A stretch of 27,692 bases of DNA from Hungatella sp. UBA4396 (GTDB lineage Bacteria > Bacillota > Clostridia > Lachnospirales > Lachnospiraceae), in contig DGRE01000048.1 in assembly GCA_002389905.1 (NCBI GenBank), positions 1 through 27,692 of the forward strand. Reading direction: 5' to 3'. Below the pieces are notes generated by a model. That model made no database searches. It had not been told where the DNA came from and saw nothing but the letters and a program-made list of their open reading frames with translations. Within the stretch, counting starts at the first letter, position 1. Each line of letters begins with the position of its first letter. Position numbers and translations under genes: made by a program. Below, one piece after another: positions 7,928 through 15,861 of this stretch.

Positions 7928-8329
7928 ATGGGGAAGGAAACAAAGAATCTGCTGCTAGAGGTTTCGGCCGGTATTGCCATTTTCACGGTTGCTGCTATGG
8001 CTGCGGCGTTTTTTATTTACCCCAAGGGGTCTGTTTTTGCAGGACTCCTTTTGGGTATGGTTATGGCCCTGGCCATGTTTTTATCTATGGCGCTGGTGCT
8101 GGAAGGCTCCATGAAAACCGAAGATCCAAAGACTGTTCAGAAGCGGAGTATGATAGGTTCAGTGATCCGCTACCTGCTGCTTATTGTCATAATGGTGGTT
8201 ATTATTTCCCGTTTTTCGGGCTATATTAACCCTGTGGCAGTAGTAATCGGAGTCCTCGGACTCAAGGCTGGAGCATTTCTCCAGCCTGTTATACACAAAA
8301 TCGCAGGCAATTGGAAAAAGAAAGCATAG
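7928..8329 (+). CDS. atpI: ATP synthase subunit I-like protein
   Basis: A 133-residue protein with about four membrane segments (about residues 12-32, 36-58, 78-97, 100-120), matching the usual size and topology of AtpI. AtpI acts as an assembly factor for the c-ring and is not part of the final enzyme, which is family knowledge. It starts with ATG after a good AGGAGG site and sits between atpZ and atpB, the standard place for atpI. Sequence conservation in this family is low, so the name rests on topology and position more than on motifs. It ends in a Lys-rich tail (GNWKKKA). A 48-base gap with an AGAAAGGAGG site leads into atpB. Confidence 0.75.
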   Translation: MGKETKNLLLEVSAGIAIFTVAAMAAAFFIYPKGSVFAGLLLGMVMALAMFLSMALVLEGSMKTEDPKTVQKRSMIGSVIRYLLLIVIMVVIISRFSGYINPVAVVIGVLGLKAGAFLQPVIHKIAGNWKKKA

Positions 8330-8377
8330 CAATCCCTGCGGTTGTGTGAATTGCTTTAAGAAAGGAGGCTTACCCAT

Positions 8378-9079
8378 ATGGTCGTTGCAAGTGCCAATAA
8401 AGTAGACTTTATGATCAAGGGTGTCACAAAATTCTATGCCTTTGGACAAGAGCTATGGGTGACAACTACTGTTATAGGTCTCAGTATTGTGACCGTTGTC
8501 ATTCTGCTCCTTGCATTTATTACCAGCCGGAAGATGAAGGCGGCCAGGGAAGTGCCGGGTACATTCCAGAATATCATGGAATTTACGGTGGAATCACTGG
8601 ACAACATGGTAAGAGGAACTATGAGCCACAATGCGGCAAAATTTGTCAATTACATTGGGACTATATTTATTTTCATATTGTTCTGCAATATTGGCGGTCT
8701 GTTTGGTCTTAAGACGCCAACAGCGGATTTTGGCGTAACATTTATGCTCGGTGTTTTCACATTTTTCATTGTGCAGTACCAGGGCATCAAGAATCACGGA
8801 ATCGGTCATCTGACAGCTATGTTCAAGCCGTTTCCCGTTTTGTTTCCCATCAATCTGATTGGTGAGATAACGAACCCCTTATCTCAGGCGCTTCGTCTGT
8901 TCGGCAATATTATGTCGGGCGGCGTAATTCTGGGCTTGTGGTATGGGATGATGCCGATTTTTGTAAAGATTGGTATTCCATCATTTTTACATGTGTACTG
9001 TGATGTGTTTTCCGGTGCAATACAGACATATGTGTTCTGTATGCTGACCATGGTATATGTCAATGACAAGTTGGATTAG
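8378..9079 (+). CDS. atpB: ATP synthase Fo subunit a
   Basis: Stator membrane subunit a (233 residues) that forms the two ion half-channels against the c-ring. The essential arginine is R173 within NPLSQALRLFGNIMSGG, and the conserved Gln of the last helix lies in SGAIQTYVFCMLTMVYV (about residues 212-228). About five hydrophobic helices are seen: residues 29-50, 92-112, 117-135, 157-192 and 205-227. The protein is at the short end for subunit a, as is common in Firmicutes. The ATG follows AGAAAGGAGG. It is transcribed with the rest of the operon. The R173 region is intact, so the enzyme should be able to translocate ions. Confidence 0.93.
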   Translation: MVVASANKVDFMIKGVTKFYAFGQELWVTTTVIGLSIVTVVILLLAFITSRKMKAAREVPGTFQNIMEFTVESLDNMVRGTMSHNAAKFVNYIGTIFIFILFCNIGGLFGLKTPTADFGVTFMLGVFTFFIVQYQGIKNHGIGHLTAMFKPFPVLFPINLIGEITNPLSQALRLFGNIMSGGVILGLWYGMMPIFVKIGIPSFLHVYCDVFSGAIQTYVFCMLTMVYVNDKLD

Positions 9080-9124
9080 CTATGGTTTTATATTAATAAT
9101 ATCAAATTCAGGAGGAAATTTTCT

Positions 9125-9382
9125 ATGAACGGATTTTCAGGACAGGATTTTATTTTAGGCTGCTCCGCAATCGGTGCAGGTCTGGCAATGATCGCAGGTA
9201 TCGGACCTGGTATTGGACAGGGTATTGCTGCAGGTCACGCTGCTGCTGCAGTTGGACGTAATCCAGGTGCAAGAGCTGACATCACTTCTACCATGCTTTT
9301 GGGTCAGGCCGTTGCAGAGACAACAGGTCTTTATGGTTTCGCTGTTGCTGCTATCCTCATGTTCTTAAAGCCATTCAGCTAA
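9125..9382 (+). CDS. atpE: ATP synthase Fo subunit c (rotor ring, Na+-type residues)
   Basis: Proteolipid subunit c of the rotor ring, 85 residues in two membrane helices joined by the polar loop GRNPGARADI. The ion-carrying carboxylate is E65. The ligand set Q32, V63, E65, T66, T67 and Y70 corresponds position by position to the Na+ site known from Ilyobacter tartaricus c (Gln32, Val63, Glu65, Ser66, Thr67, Tyr70), with Thr in place of Ser66. I infer a sodium-coupled enzyme, though binding sites like this can also carry protons when Na+ is low. The ATG follows AGGAGG. A hairpin lies in the gap before atpF and may affect the relative amount of this many-copy subunit. Confidence 0.94.
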   Translation: MNGFSGQDFILGCSAIGAGLAMIAGIGPGIGQGIAAGHAAAAVGRNPGARADITSTMLLGQAVAETTGLYGFAVAAILMFLKPFS

Positions 9383-9393
9383 AGAATATACTG

Positions 9394-9414
9394 GCAGGAG
9401 GCAAAGCCGCCTGC
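9394..9414 (+). other. Hairpin between atpE and atpF
   Basis: Arms GCAGGAGGC and GCCGCCTGC with one mismatch and an AAA loop, 11 bases after the atpE stop. No T run follows, so it is not a terminator. It may protect the atpE end of the message; this role is inferred. Confidence 0.5.
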
Positions 9415-9451
9415 AGAATGGGAAAGAATAAAGAGGAGAGGAGGCGAAATC

Positions 9452-9967
9452 TTGGAACGACTATTGGGATTTGACGCACAGCTGCTTTTCGATTCATTTG
9501 TGACGGGCATCAACGTCTTCATTCTGTTTTTTGGATTATCCTACATGCTGTTTAATCCGGTGCGTGAAGTTCTGGAAAAGAGAAAACAGAAGATTGCAGG
9601 AGAATTAAAAAACGCTGCTGATGACAAGCAGGCCGCACGTGCCATGAAGGAAGAGTATGAGACAAGGCTCCGCGAGGTGAAGCAGGAAGCAGAGAATATC
9701 TTGGAAGATGCCAGAAAACAGGCGAGACAAAGAGAAGCAGAGATTCTTGCACTGGCCAAAGAAGAAGCGGGCCGCATCGTTGAGAGAGGAAACCGGGAAG
9801 TGGAGTTGGAGAGGAAGAAAGCCCTTGATGATATGAAAGAGCAGATCATCTCCATTGCTTCCGCCATGGCCGGCAAGGTGGTGGCATCCTCCATTGACTT
9901 AACGGTACAAGATGCCCTGATTGACGAAACTTTAAGGGAAATGGGTGAGAGCACATGGCAAAGCTGA
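9452..9967 (+). CDS. atpF: ATP synthase Fo subunit b
   Basis: Peripheral-stalk subunit b, 171 residues. One N-terminal membrane helix (about residues 12-32, DSFVTGINVFILFFGLSYML) is followed by a long, charged, Ala-rich coiled coil (about 40-150) that reaches up to F1 and binds the delta subunit. The start codon is TTG, preceded by GAGGAGAGGAGGCG at good distance; no ATG lies near. The TTG start may lower output relative to atpE, which has ATG. The last 13 bases overlap atpH, so translation of b and delta is coupled. All features are normal for a single-type b subunit of Firmicutes; there is no second b' gene. Confidence 0.93.
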   Translation: MERLLGFDAQLLFDSFVTGINVFILFFGLSYMLFNPVREVLEKRKQKIAGELKNAADDKQAARAMKEEYETRLREVKQEAENILEDARKQARQREAEILALAKEEAGRIVERGNREVELERKKALDDMKEQIISIASAMAGKVVASSIDLTVQDALIDETLREMGESTWQS

Positions 9968-10506
9968 TATCAAAGGTATATGGCGATGCATTGTTTGAGG
10001 AAGCCCTGGAAAAGCAGGAAATAGATGCTTTGTTCGAGGAAGTGAAGGGCCTTAAGGAGGTCTGGAACCAGAATCCGGCCTTAGGCCAGCTTCTCGATAA
10101 TCCAAAGATCGGAAAAGAAGAAAAAACCGGCATGATCAAGAGCATTTTCCAGGGACGTACATCAGAAGACCTGATGGGCTTTCTGGCAGTCATTGTGAAC
10201 AAGGGCAGACAAAAGGAGATTCCGGCAATTTGTGAATACTTCGTAAATGCTGTCAAGGAATATAAAAATATCGGCGTGGCCCATGTGACCAGTGCAGTTG
10301 AATTAAAAGAGGAGCAGAAGGCTCAGCTTGTGAAAAAACTGCTGGATACCACAGGGTATGCAGATGTTGAAATGGATTATCAGGTAGATCCGGCACTGAT
10401 CGGGGGAATGATAATCCGCATCAATGGCCGGGTGGTGGATTCCAGCATCCGGACGCAGCTCCATGAGCTGCGGCGCAGCTTATCAAAGCTGCAGTTGACA
10501 CTATAA
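9955..10506 (+). CDS. atpH: ATP synthase F1 subunit delta
   Basis: Subunit delta (183 residues), which links the b stalk to the top of the alpha-beta hexamer. The N-terminal helical domain (about 1-105) starts with the typical ISKVYGDALFEEA. The C-terminal part carries the hallmark LIGGMIIRINGRVVDSSI (about residues 144-162). The start ATG lies inside atpF, overlapping it by 13 bases. It is soluble with no membrane segments. Length and order in the operon are standard. Confidence 0.93.
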   Translation: MAKLISKVYGDALFEEALEKQEIDALFEEVKGLKEVWNQNPALGQLLDNPKIGKEEKTGMIKSIFQGRTSEDLMGFLAVIVNKGRQKEIPAICEYFVNAVKEYKNIGVAHVTSAVELKEEQKAQLVKKLLDTTGYADVEMDYQVDPALIGGMIIRINGRVVDSSIRTQLHELRRSLSKLQLTL

Positions 10507-10531
10507 CTTTAGAAAGAAGGTGCAAACCTTA

Positions 10532-12034
10532 ATGAATTTAAGACCAGAAGAGATCAGTTCTGTCATCAGGGAACAGATTCAAAGATATTCCGTGAAATTA
10601 GAAGTCTCTGATGTCGGTACAGTCATTCAGGTAGCGGACGGAATCGCCCGTATTCACGGCCTTGAAAACGCCATGCAGGGAGAGCTTTTGGAGTTCCCGG
10701 GAGAAATCTACGGCATGGTGCTTAACTTGGAAGAGGATAACGTGGGTGCGGTTTTGCTGGGAACAGGTGTTATCAGCGAAGGCGATACGGTAAAAACCAC
10801 CGGAAGGGTGGTGGAGGTACCTGTAGGCGATGCCTTAACAGGACGGGTTGTCAATGCCCTGGGCCAGCCAATTGATGGAAAAGGCCCTATCCAGACAGAC
10901 AAATTCCGCAAGATTGAACGAGTGGCTCACGGCGTTATTGACAGAAAATCAGTAGATACCCCTCTCCAGACAGGAATCAAGGCCATTGATGCCATGATCC
11001 CCATTGGAAGAGGCCAGCGTGAATTAATCATCGGCGACCGGCAGACCGGTAAGACCGCTATTGCCCTGGACACCATCATCAACCAGAAGGGTCAGGGAGT
11101 TCACTGTATTTATGTAGCCATCGGGCAGAAGGCTTCTACAGTTGCAAACATTGTAAAGACTTTGGAAGGGTACGGCGCAATGGATTACACCACCATTGTG
11201 GTATCAACCGCTTCCGATTTGGCTCCTCTCCAGTATATCGCACCTTATTCCGGCTGCGCTATGGGAGAGGAATGGATGGAGGAAGGAAAGGATGTATTGG
11301 TTGTTTACGACGATTTAAGTAAGCATGCCGCTGCATACCGTACCCTGTCCCTGCTGCTGAAGAGACCGCCGGGCCGTGAGGCGTATCCGGGAGATGTTTT
11401 CTATCTTCATTCCAGACTGCTGGAGAGAGCATCCAGGCTTTCCGATGAGCTGGGAGGAGGTTCCTTAACCGCTCTTCCTATTATTGAGACACAGGCAGGG
11501 GACGTATCCGCTTATATTCCCACCAATGTTATCTCCATTACAGACGGACAGATTTATCTGGAAACAGAGATGTTTAACGCAGGCTTCCGTCCGGCTATCA
11601 ACGCCGGCCTTTCCGTATCCCGTGTAGGCGGTTCCGCTCAGATCAAGGCTATGAAAAAAATTGCGGCCCCCATCCGTGTGGAATTGGCCCAGTACCGGGA
11701 GCTGGCAAGCTTTGCCCAGTTTGGTTCTGAGCTGGATTCTGCCACTGCAGAGCAGCTTGCCCAGGGTGAGAGAATCAGAGAGGTATTAAAGCAGGGACAG
11801 TATCAGCCAATGGCAGTTGAATACCAGATTATCATTCTCTTTGCTGCTACGAGAAAGCTGCTTTTAGATATTCCTACAGTGAAGATCCTTGATTTTGAAA
11901 AGGCCCTGTTCCGTTTCATTGACAGCAAGTATAACCAGATTCCTGCAAGCATCCGTGAAACAAAGCAGATTACGCCTGAAACAGAGGAACTGTTGGAAAA
12001 GGCCATCAACGAGTGCAAAGCAGGCGTCTTTTAA
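10532..12034 (+). CDS. atpA: ATP synthase F1 subunit alpha
   Basis: Subunit alpha (500 residues), the non-catalytic nucleotide-binding partner of beta in the hexamer. The P-loop GDRQTGKT is at residues 168-175. The segment SVSRVGGSAQ contains the arginine that reaches into the catalytic site of beta. The N-terminus MNLRPEEISSVI matches family starts. A GTG at 10520 would add four residues, but the ATG at 10532, nine bases after AAGGTG, agrees better with the family. The C-terminal helical domain runs to ECKAGVF. It lies 25 bases after atpH and 16 before atpG. Nothing is unusual in the protein. Confidence 0.95.
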   Translation: MNLRPEEISSVIREQIQRYSVKLEVSDVGTVIQVADGIARIHGLENAMQGELLEFPGEIYGMVLNLEEDNVGAVLLGTGVISEGDTVKTTGRVVEVPVGDALTGRVVNALGQPIDGKGPIQTDKFRKIERVAHGVIDRKSVDTPLQTGIKAIDAMIPIGRGQRELIIGDRQTGKTAIALDTIINQKGQGVHCIYVAIGQKASTVANIVKTLEGYGAMDYTTIVVSTASDLAPLQYIAPYSGCAMGEEWMEEGKDVLVVYDDLSKHAAAYRTLSLLLKRPPGREAYPGDVFYLHSRLLERASRLSDELGGGSLTALPIIETQAGDVSAYIPTNVISITDGQIYLETEMFNAGFRPAINAGLSVSRVGGSAQIKAMKKIAAPIRVELAQYRELASFAQFGSELDSATAEQLAQGERIREVLKQGQYQPMAVEYQIIILFAATRKLLLDIPTVKILDFEKALFRFIDSKYNQIPASIRETKQITPETEELLEKAINECKAGVF

Positions 12035-12050
12035 AGGCAGGTGAACAATC

Positions 12051-12905
12051 ATGGCATCCATCAGGGATATTAAACGAAGAAGAGACAGTATTTCCAGTAC
12101 TGAACAGATAACAAAGGCCATGAAGCTCATATCAACTGTGAAGCTGCAAAAATCCAAGGCAAAGGCAGAGGAATCAAAGCCTTATTACACCATGATGTAT
12201 GATACCATAGGTTCCATGCTGAGTAAGTCGGAAGGAATTGACCACAAGTATTTACGGTCAGGAACTTCCGGGCGGAAGGCGGTCATCGCCATCACTTCAA
12301 ACCGGGGACTGGCAGGAGGTTATAACAATAACATTGCCAGACTGGTATGCGCAGACGAAAGGCTTGCTCCGGAATCCACGGATGTCTATGCCATCGGCCG
12401 TAAGGGAAAGGAGGCACTGGCCAGAAGGGGATATCAGATTGCTGCGGATTATTCTGAAGTAATCAATGAACCTTTGTACCGGGATGCCTTCGACATCACC
12501 ATGGAGCTTTTGGACGCATTTGGAAGAGACCAGATCAGTGAAATCTATCTGGCCTATACATCTTTTAAGAATACCGTAACCCAGATCCCCACCCTTAAGA
12601 AGCTTCTCCCTGTGGAAATAGAAGGGGCAGAGGCAACGGCTGGACAGGCTCTTATGAATTATGAGCCTAACGAGGACCAGGTTCTGGATTCCATTATTCC
12701 CAAGTATATGAGCAGCCTGATCTACGGCGCCCTTTTGGAGTCCGTTGCCAGTGAAAACGGAGCCAGAATGACGGCCATGGACGCTGCTACCAACAATGCG
12801 GAAGAGATGATAGAAGAACTGGGACTGGCCTATAACCGGGCAAGACAGGGGGCCATTACCCAGGAACTTACGGAGATCATATCCGGTGCCAACGCGATTT
12901 CATAG
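12051..12905 (+). CDS. atpG: ATP synthase F1 subunit gamma
   Basis: Central rotor shaft subunit gamma (284 residues). The family-typical N-terminus is MASIRDIKRR followed by TEQITKAMKLISTVKLQK, which forms the first long helix. ITSNRGLAGGYN near residues 80-91 is the conserved start of the Rossmann-like part. The C-terminal helix has SENGARMTAMDAATNNAEEM and NRARQGAITQELTEII. The ATG follows GGCAGGTG. A 70-base gap without an obvious promoter separates it from atpD. Length is normal for the family. Confidence 0.95.
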   Translation: MASIRDIKRRRDSISSTEQITKAMKLISTVKLQKSKAKAEESKPYYTMMYDTIGSMLSKSEGIDHKYLRSGTSGRKAVIAITSNRGLAGGYNNNIARLVCADERLAPESTDVYAIGRKGKEALARRGYQIAADYSEVINEPLYRDAFDITMELLDAFGRDQISEIYLAYTSFKNTVTQIPTLKKLLPVEIEGAEATAGQALMNYEPNEDQVLDSIIPKYMSSLIYGALLESVASENGARMTAMDAATNNAEEMIEELGLAYNRARQGAITQELTEIISGANAIS

Positions 12906-12975
12906 GCATTTACAGTTGTTCGATGAGCTGTCGGGCAAATCGGATTTCATTTAACTAATAAGAAGGAGAAACAAG

Positions 12976-14370
12976 ATGGCAGAACAAAATATTGGTAAGA
13001 TCACCCAGATCATCGGTGCTGTATTGGATATCAAGTTCAGCCAGGGTAAGCTGCCGGATATCAATGAGGCCATTGATATCACGACTAGAGATGGCGGCAA
13101 ACTGGTTGTAGAGGTATCCCAGCATCTTGGCGATGATACCGTAAGATGTATCGCCATGGGCAGTACCGATGGACTGGTGCGTGGTATGGAGGCTGCAGCT
13201 ACAGGCGCTCCTATTACCGTACCGGTTGGAGAAGAAACTCTGGGACGTATTTTTAATGTCCTGGGTGATCCAATCGATAAAAAACCTGCTCCGGAGGTAA
13301 AAGAACGTTTTCCGATTCACAGGCCGGCTCCCAGCTTTGAGGAGCAGTCTACGGAAACGGATATTCTGGAAACCGGAATCAAGGTCGTTGACCTTCTCTG
13401 CCCATACCAGAAGGGCGGCAAGATCGGCCTTTTCGGCGGTGCAGGAGTAGGTAAAACCGTATTAATCCAGGAACTGATCCGTAACATTGCCACAGAGCAC
13501 GGCGGATATTCCGTATTCACCGGCGTTGGCGAGCGCACCCGTGAAGGAAATGACCTTTATCACGAGATGCAGGAATCAGGCGTTATTAATAAAACCACCA
13601 TGGTGTTCGGACAGATGAACGAACCGCCGGGTGCCCGTATGAGAGTGGGCCTTACCGGACTTACCATGGCGGAGTACTTCAGAGATCAGGGCGGAAAGGA
13701 TGTGCTGCTGTTCATCGATAACATCTTCCGTTTCACCCAGGCAGGTTCTGAGGTTTCGGCTCTTCTTGGCCGTATGCCTTCCGCAGTAGGCTACCAGCCT
13801 ACCCTGCAGACTGAGATGGGTGCTCTTCAGGAGAGAATCACTTCTACTAAGAATGGTTCCATCACTTCGGTTCAGGCTGTTTACGTGCCTGCCGATGACT
13901 TAACTGACCCGGCTCCGGCCAACACATTTGCACATTTGGATGCAACCACGGTTCTTGACCGTTCCATTGTGGAGCTGGGTATTTATCCGGCGGTTGATCC
14001 TCTTGGCTCTACGTCAAGAATCCTTGATCCCCTTATTGTAGGCGAGGAACACTACCGTGTTGCCCGCGGGGTTCAGGAGGTGCTTCAGAAGTATAAGGAG
14101 CTTCAGGATATCATTGCCATGCTGGGTATGGACGAGCTTTCCGAAGAAGATAAGCTGACAGTAGCCCGTGCGAGAAAGATTCAGAGATTCCTGTCCCAGC
14201 CATTCTTCGTGGCAGGCCAGTTTACCGGTCTGGAGGGACGTTATGTACCTCTGGCTGATACCATTCAGGGCTTTAGTGAGATTCTGGAAGGAAAGCATGA
14301 CGACATACCGGAAAGTTATTTCCTGAATGCAGGCAGTATTGAGGATGTTCTTGCCCGTGTGAAAAAATAG
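12976..14370 (+). CDS. atpD: ATP synthase F1 subunit beta (catalytic)
   Basis: Catalytic subunit beta (464 residues), where ATP is made. The P-loop GGAGVGKT is at residues 154-161. GERTREGNDLY carries the catalytic Glu and the adjacent Arg, and the Walker B aspartate lies in VLLFIDNIFRF. The conserved GMDELSEEDK hinge segment, which interacts with gamma, is intact. The ATG follows AGAAGGAG. It is the most conserved protein in the window and would be a good marker to place the organism. There are no oddities. Confidence 0.96.
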   Translation: MAEQNIGKITQIIGAVLDIKFSQGKLPDINEAIDITTRDGGKLVVEVSQHLGDDTVRCIAMGSTDGLVRGMEAAATGAPITVPVGEETLGRIFNVLGDPIDKKPAPEVKERFPIHRPAPSFEEQSTETDILETGIKVVDLLCPYQKGGKIGLFGGAGVGKTVLIQELIRNIATEHGGYSVFTGVGERTREGNDLYHEMQESGVINKTTMVFGQMNEPPGARMRVGLTGLTMAEYFRDQGGKDVLLFIDNIFRFTQAGSEVSALLGRMPSAVGYQPTLQTEMGALQERITSTKNGSITSVQAVYVPADDLTDPAPANTFAHLDATTVLDRSIVELGIYPAVDPLGSTSRILDPLIVGEEHYRVARGVQEVLQKYKELQDIIAMLGMDELSEEDKLTVARARKIQRFLSQPFFVAGQFTGLEGRYVPLADTIQGFSEILEGKHDDIPESYFLNAGSIEDVLARVKK

Positions 14371-14381
14371 GGGGTGGGAAT

Positions 14382-14777
14382 ATGGCTGATTTATTTAAAC
14401 TGCAGATCATCACTCCGGAAGGTCAGTTCTATCAGGGAGAGGCTTCCATGGTGGAGCTGACTACTACGGAAGGAAACATCGGTGTCTATAAGGACCACAT
14501 TCCTTTAACCGCTATCGTTGCTCCGGGAATCCTTAAGATTCACGAAGAGGGTGAGGTTAAGGAAGCGGCCCTGATGTCCGGCTTCATCCAGATTCTGCCG
14601 GAAAGCATTGTGATTATGGCAGAAGTGGTGGAATGGCCTGATGAAATTGACTCAAACCGTGCGGAAGAAGCTAAGATCCGGGCGGAACGCCGCTTAAAGG
14701 GGCAGAGTGAGGTTGATGTTGTCAGGGCAGAGGCAGCCCTTAAGAGGGCCCTTGTAAGGCTTTCAATTACGAAATAA
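14382..14777 (+). CDS. atpC: ATP synthase F1 subunit epsilon
   Basis: Subunit epsilon (131 residues), which joins gamma to the c-ring and can inhibit ATP hydrolysis. The N-terminal beta-sandwich (about residues 1-85) has the typical LQIITPEGQFYQGEA and GNIGVYKDHIPLTA. The C-terminal two-helix arm (about 90-131) is Ala/Glu/Arg-rich. It starts 11 bases after atpD, preceded by GGGGGTGGG. It is the last gene of the operon; a strong terminator begins 8 bases after the stop. Confidence 0.93.
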   Translation: MADLFKLQIITPEGQFYQGEASMVELTTTEGNIGVYKDHIPLTAIVAPGILKIHEEGEVKEAALMSGFIQILPESIVIMAEVVEWPDEIDSNRAEEAKIRAERRLKGQSEVDVVRAEAALKRALVRLSITK

Positions 14778-14784
14778 AGGAAAA

Positions 14785-14823
14785 GGATTTAAGCCTTGTA
14801 AAAAAGGCTTAAGTCCTTTTTTT
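14785..14823 (+). terminator. Terminator of the ATP synthase operon
   Basis: A 13-bp stem, GGATTTAAGCCTT and AAGGCTTAAGTCC with one G-U pair and a six-base loop, followed by seven T residues. Confidence 0.93.
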
Positions 14824-14849
14824 GCTGTGGGGATTCACCCGCCAATCAA

Positions 14850-14878
14850 TATACAAAAATGGGAAAGCATGTTATAAT
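14850..14878 (+). promoter_or_regulatory. Promoter for the epimerase-MATE unit
   Basis: TATACA, a 17-base spacer and a perfect TATAAT (14873-14878). TG one base before the -10 box gives an extended -10 element. Confidence 0.75.
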
Positions 14879-14923
14879 ACCCCAAAAAGGCAAACAATAC
14901 AGTAAAAACGGAGGAAAATTATC

Positions 14924-15811
14924 ATGCTGGTTACACTAAAGGATTCCCAAACAGCGGCTGTCATTGATTCCATGGGCGCCCAGCTTATTTCATTAAAGGA
15001 TTTGACCGGAACAGAATACATCTGGCAGAGAGATCCCCTGTTCTGGAAAAACTGCTCCCCCCTTCTCTTCCCCATTGTGGGCAACTGCCGGAATAATCAG
15101 GTGCGCATAGAGGGTCAGGTATGGGAGATTCCAAAGCACGGCTTTTGCAGGGAAATGGACTTTGCCGTTACAGAGCAGACAGAAAAATCAGCAGTATTTG
15201 AAATTACGGATACAGAGAGTACGAAAAAGATGTATCCTTATTCCTTCCGGTTAAGCCTTTCTTACCGCCTTGAAGACGGGAACTTATTTATGGAGTACCG
15301 GGTCGTCAATACCGGTGACCGTGCTATGCATTACTGCCTGGGCGCTCACCCCGGCTTTAACTGCCCCGTAGAAGAGGGAGCCGTATTCGAGGATTATGAT
15401 TTGGTATTTGAAAAAGAAGAAATCATATCCAGCATGGCCTATGACCAGGAGCGCCTGGAATTTAATCCTGAGAACAGGACTCTGCGGCTCAGCCAGAACC
15501 GGATTCTTCCCTTAAATTATGAACTGTTTAAGGCAGATGCCTTCTATTTTGATGAGCTGGAATCCAGAAAGGTTTCCCTTGTAAACAGGAATACAGGACG
15601 GGGAGTGGAGGTTTCCTTTCCGGGCTTTGAAACCGTGGCCTTCTGGACCCCTTATCCGGGAACCCCGCCCTTTGTCTGCATAGAGCCCTGGAATGGTTCT
15701 GCAGTTTATACTACAGAGGATGATGAGTTTACCCATAAAAATCATGTTCAGATGCTGGAACCGGGAAAAGAAAAAAGCCATGATCTTTCCATCCGGCTTC
15801 TTCAGGAGTGA
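14924..15811 (+). CDS. Aldose 1-epimerase-like protein (LacX/GalM superfamily)
   Basis: A 295-residue protein of the galactose-mutarotase-like superfamily, in the LacX-type branch. Such enzymes interconvert alpha and beta anomers of aldoses or hexose phosphates. Visible are the N-terminal GAQLISLKD and EYIWQRDPLFW, LFPIVGNCRNN, KHGFCREMDF with the first active-site His (H72), and GAHPGFNCP with the second (H142). The ATG follows GGAGG. The stop codon overlaps a GTG of the following MATE frame, so the two genes share a message. The sugar substrate is unknown. A link to the sugar nucleotide genes downstream is possible but not shown by the sequence. Confidence 0.85.
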   Translation: MLVTLKDSQTAAVIDSMGAQLISLKDLTGTEYIWQRDPLFWKNCSPLLFPIVGNCRNNQVRIEGQVWEIPKHGFCREMDFAVTEQTEKSAVFEITDTESTKKMYPYSFRLSLSYRLEDGNLFMEYRVVNTGDRAMHYCLGAHPGFNCPVEEGAVFEDYDLVFEKEEIISSMAYDQERLEFNPENRTLRLSQNRILPLNYELFKADAFYFDELESRKVSLVNRNTGRGVEVSFPGFETVAFWTPYPGTPPFVCIEPWNGSAVYTTEDDEFTHKNHVQMLEPGKEKSHDLSIRLLQE

Positions 15812-15861
15812 GAACAGGCTGTATTGATGATGCGGAGTTACAAAACAGAAGGAGAACAGGC

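Noticed and set aside
9541..9954. Antisense frame of 137 codons opposite atpF
   Set aside because: It is Ser/Ala-rich mirror sequence of the coiled-coil codons, without a start site or family resemblance.
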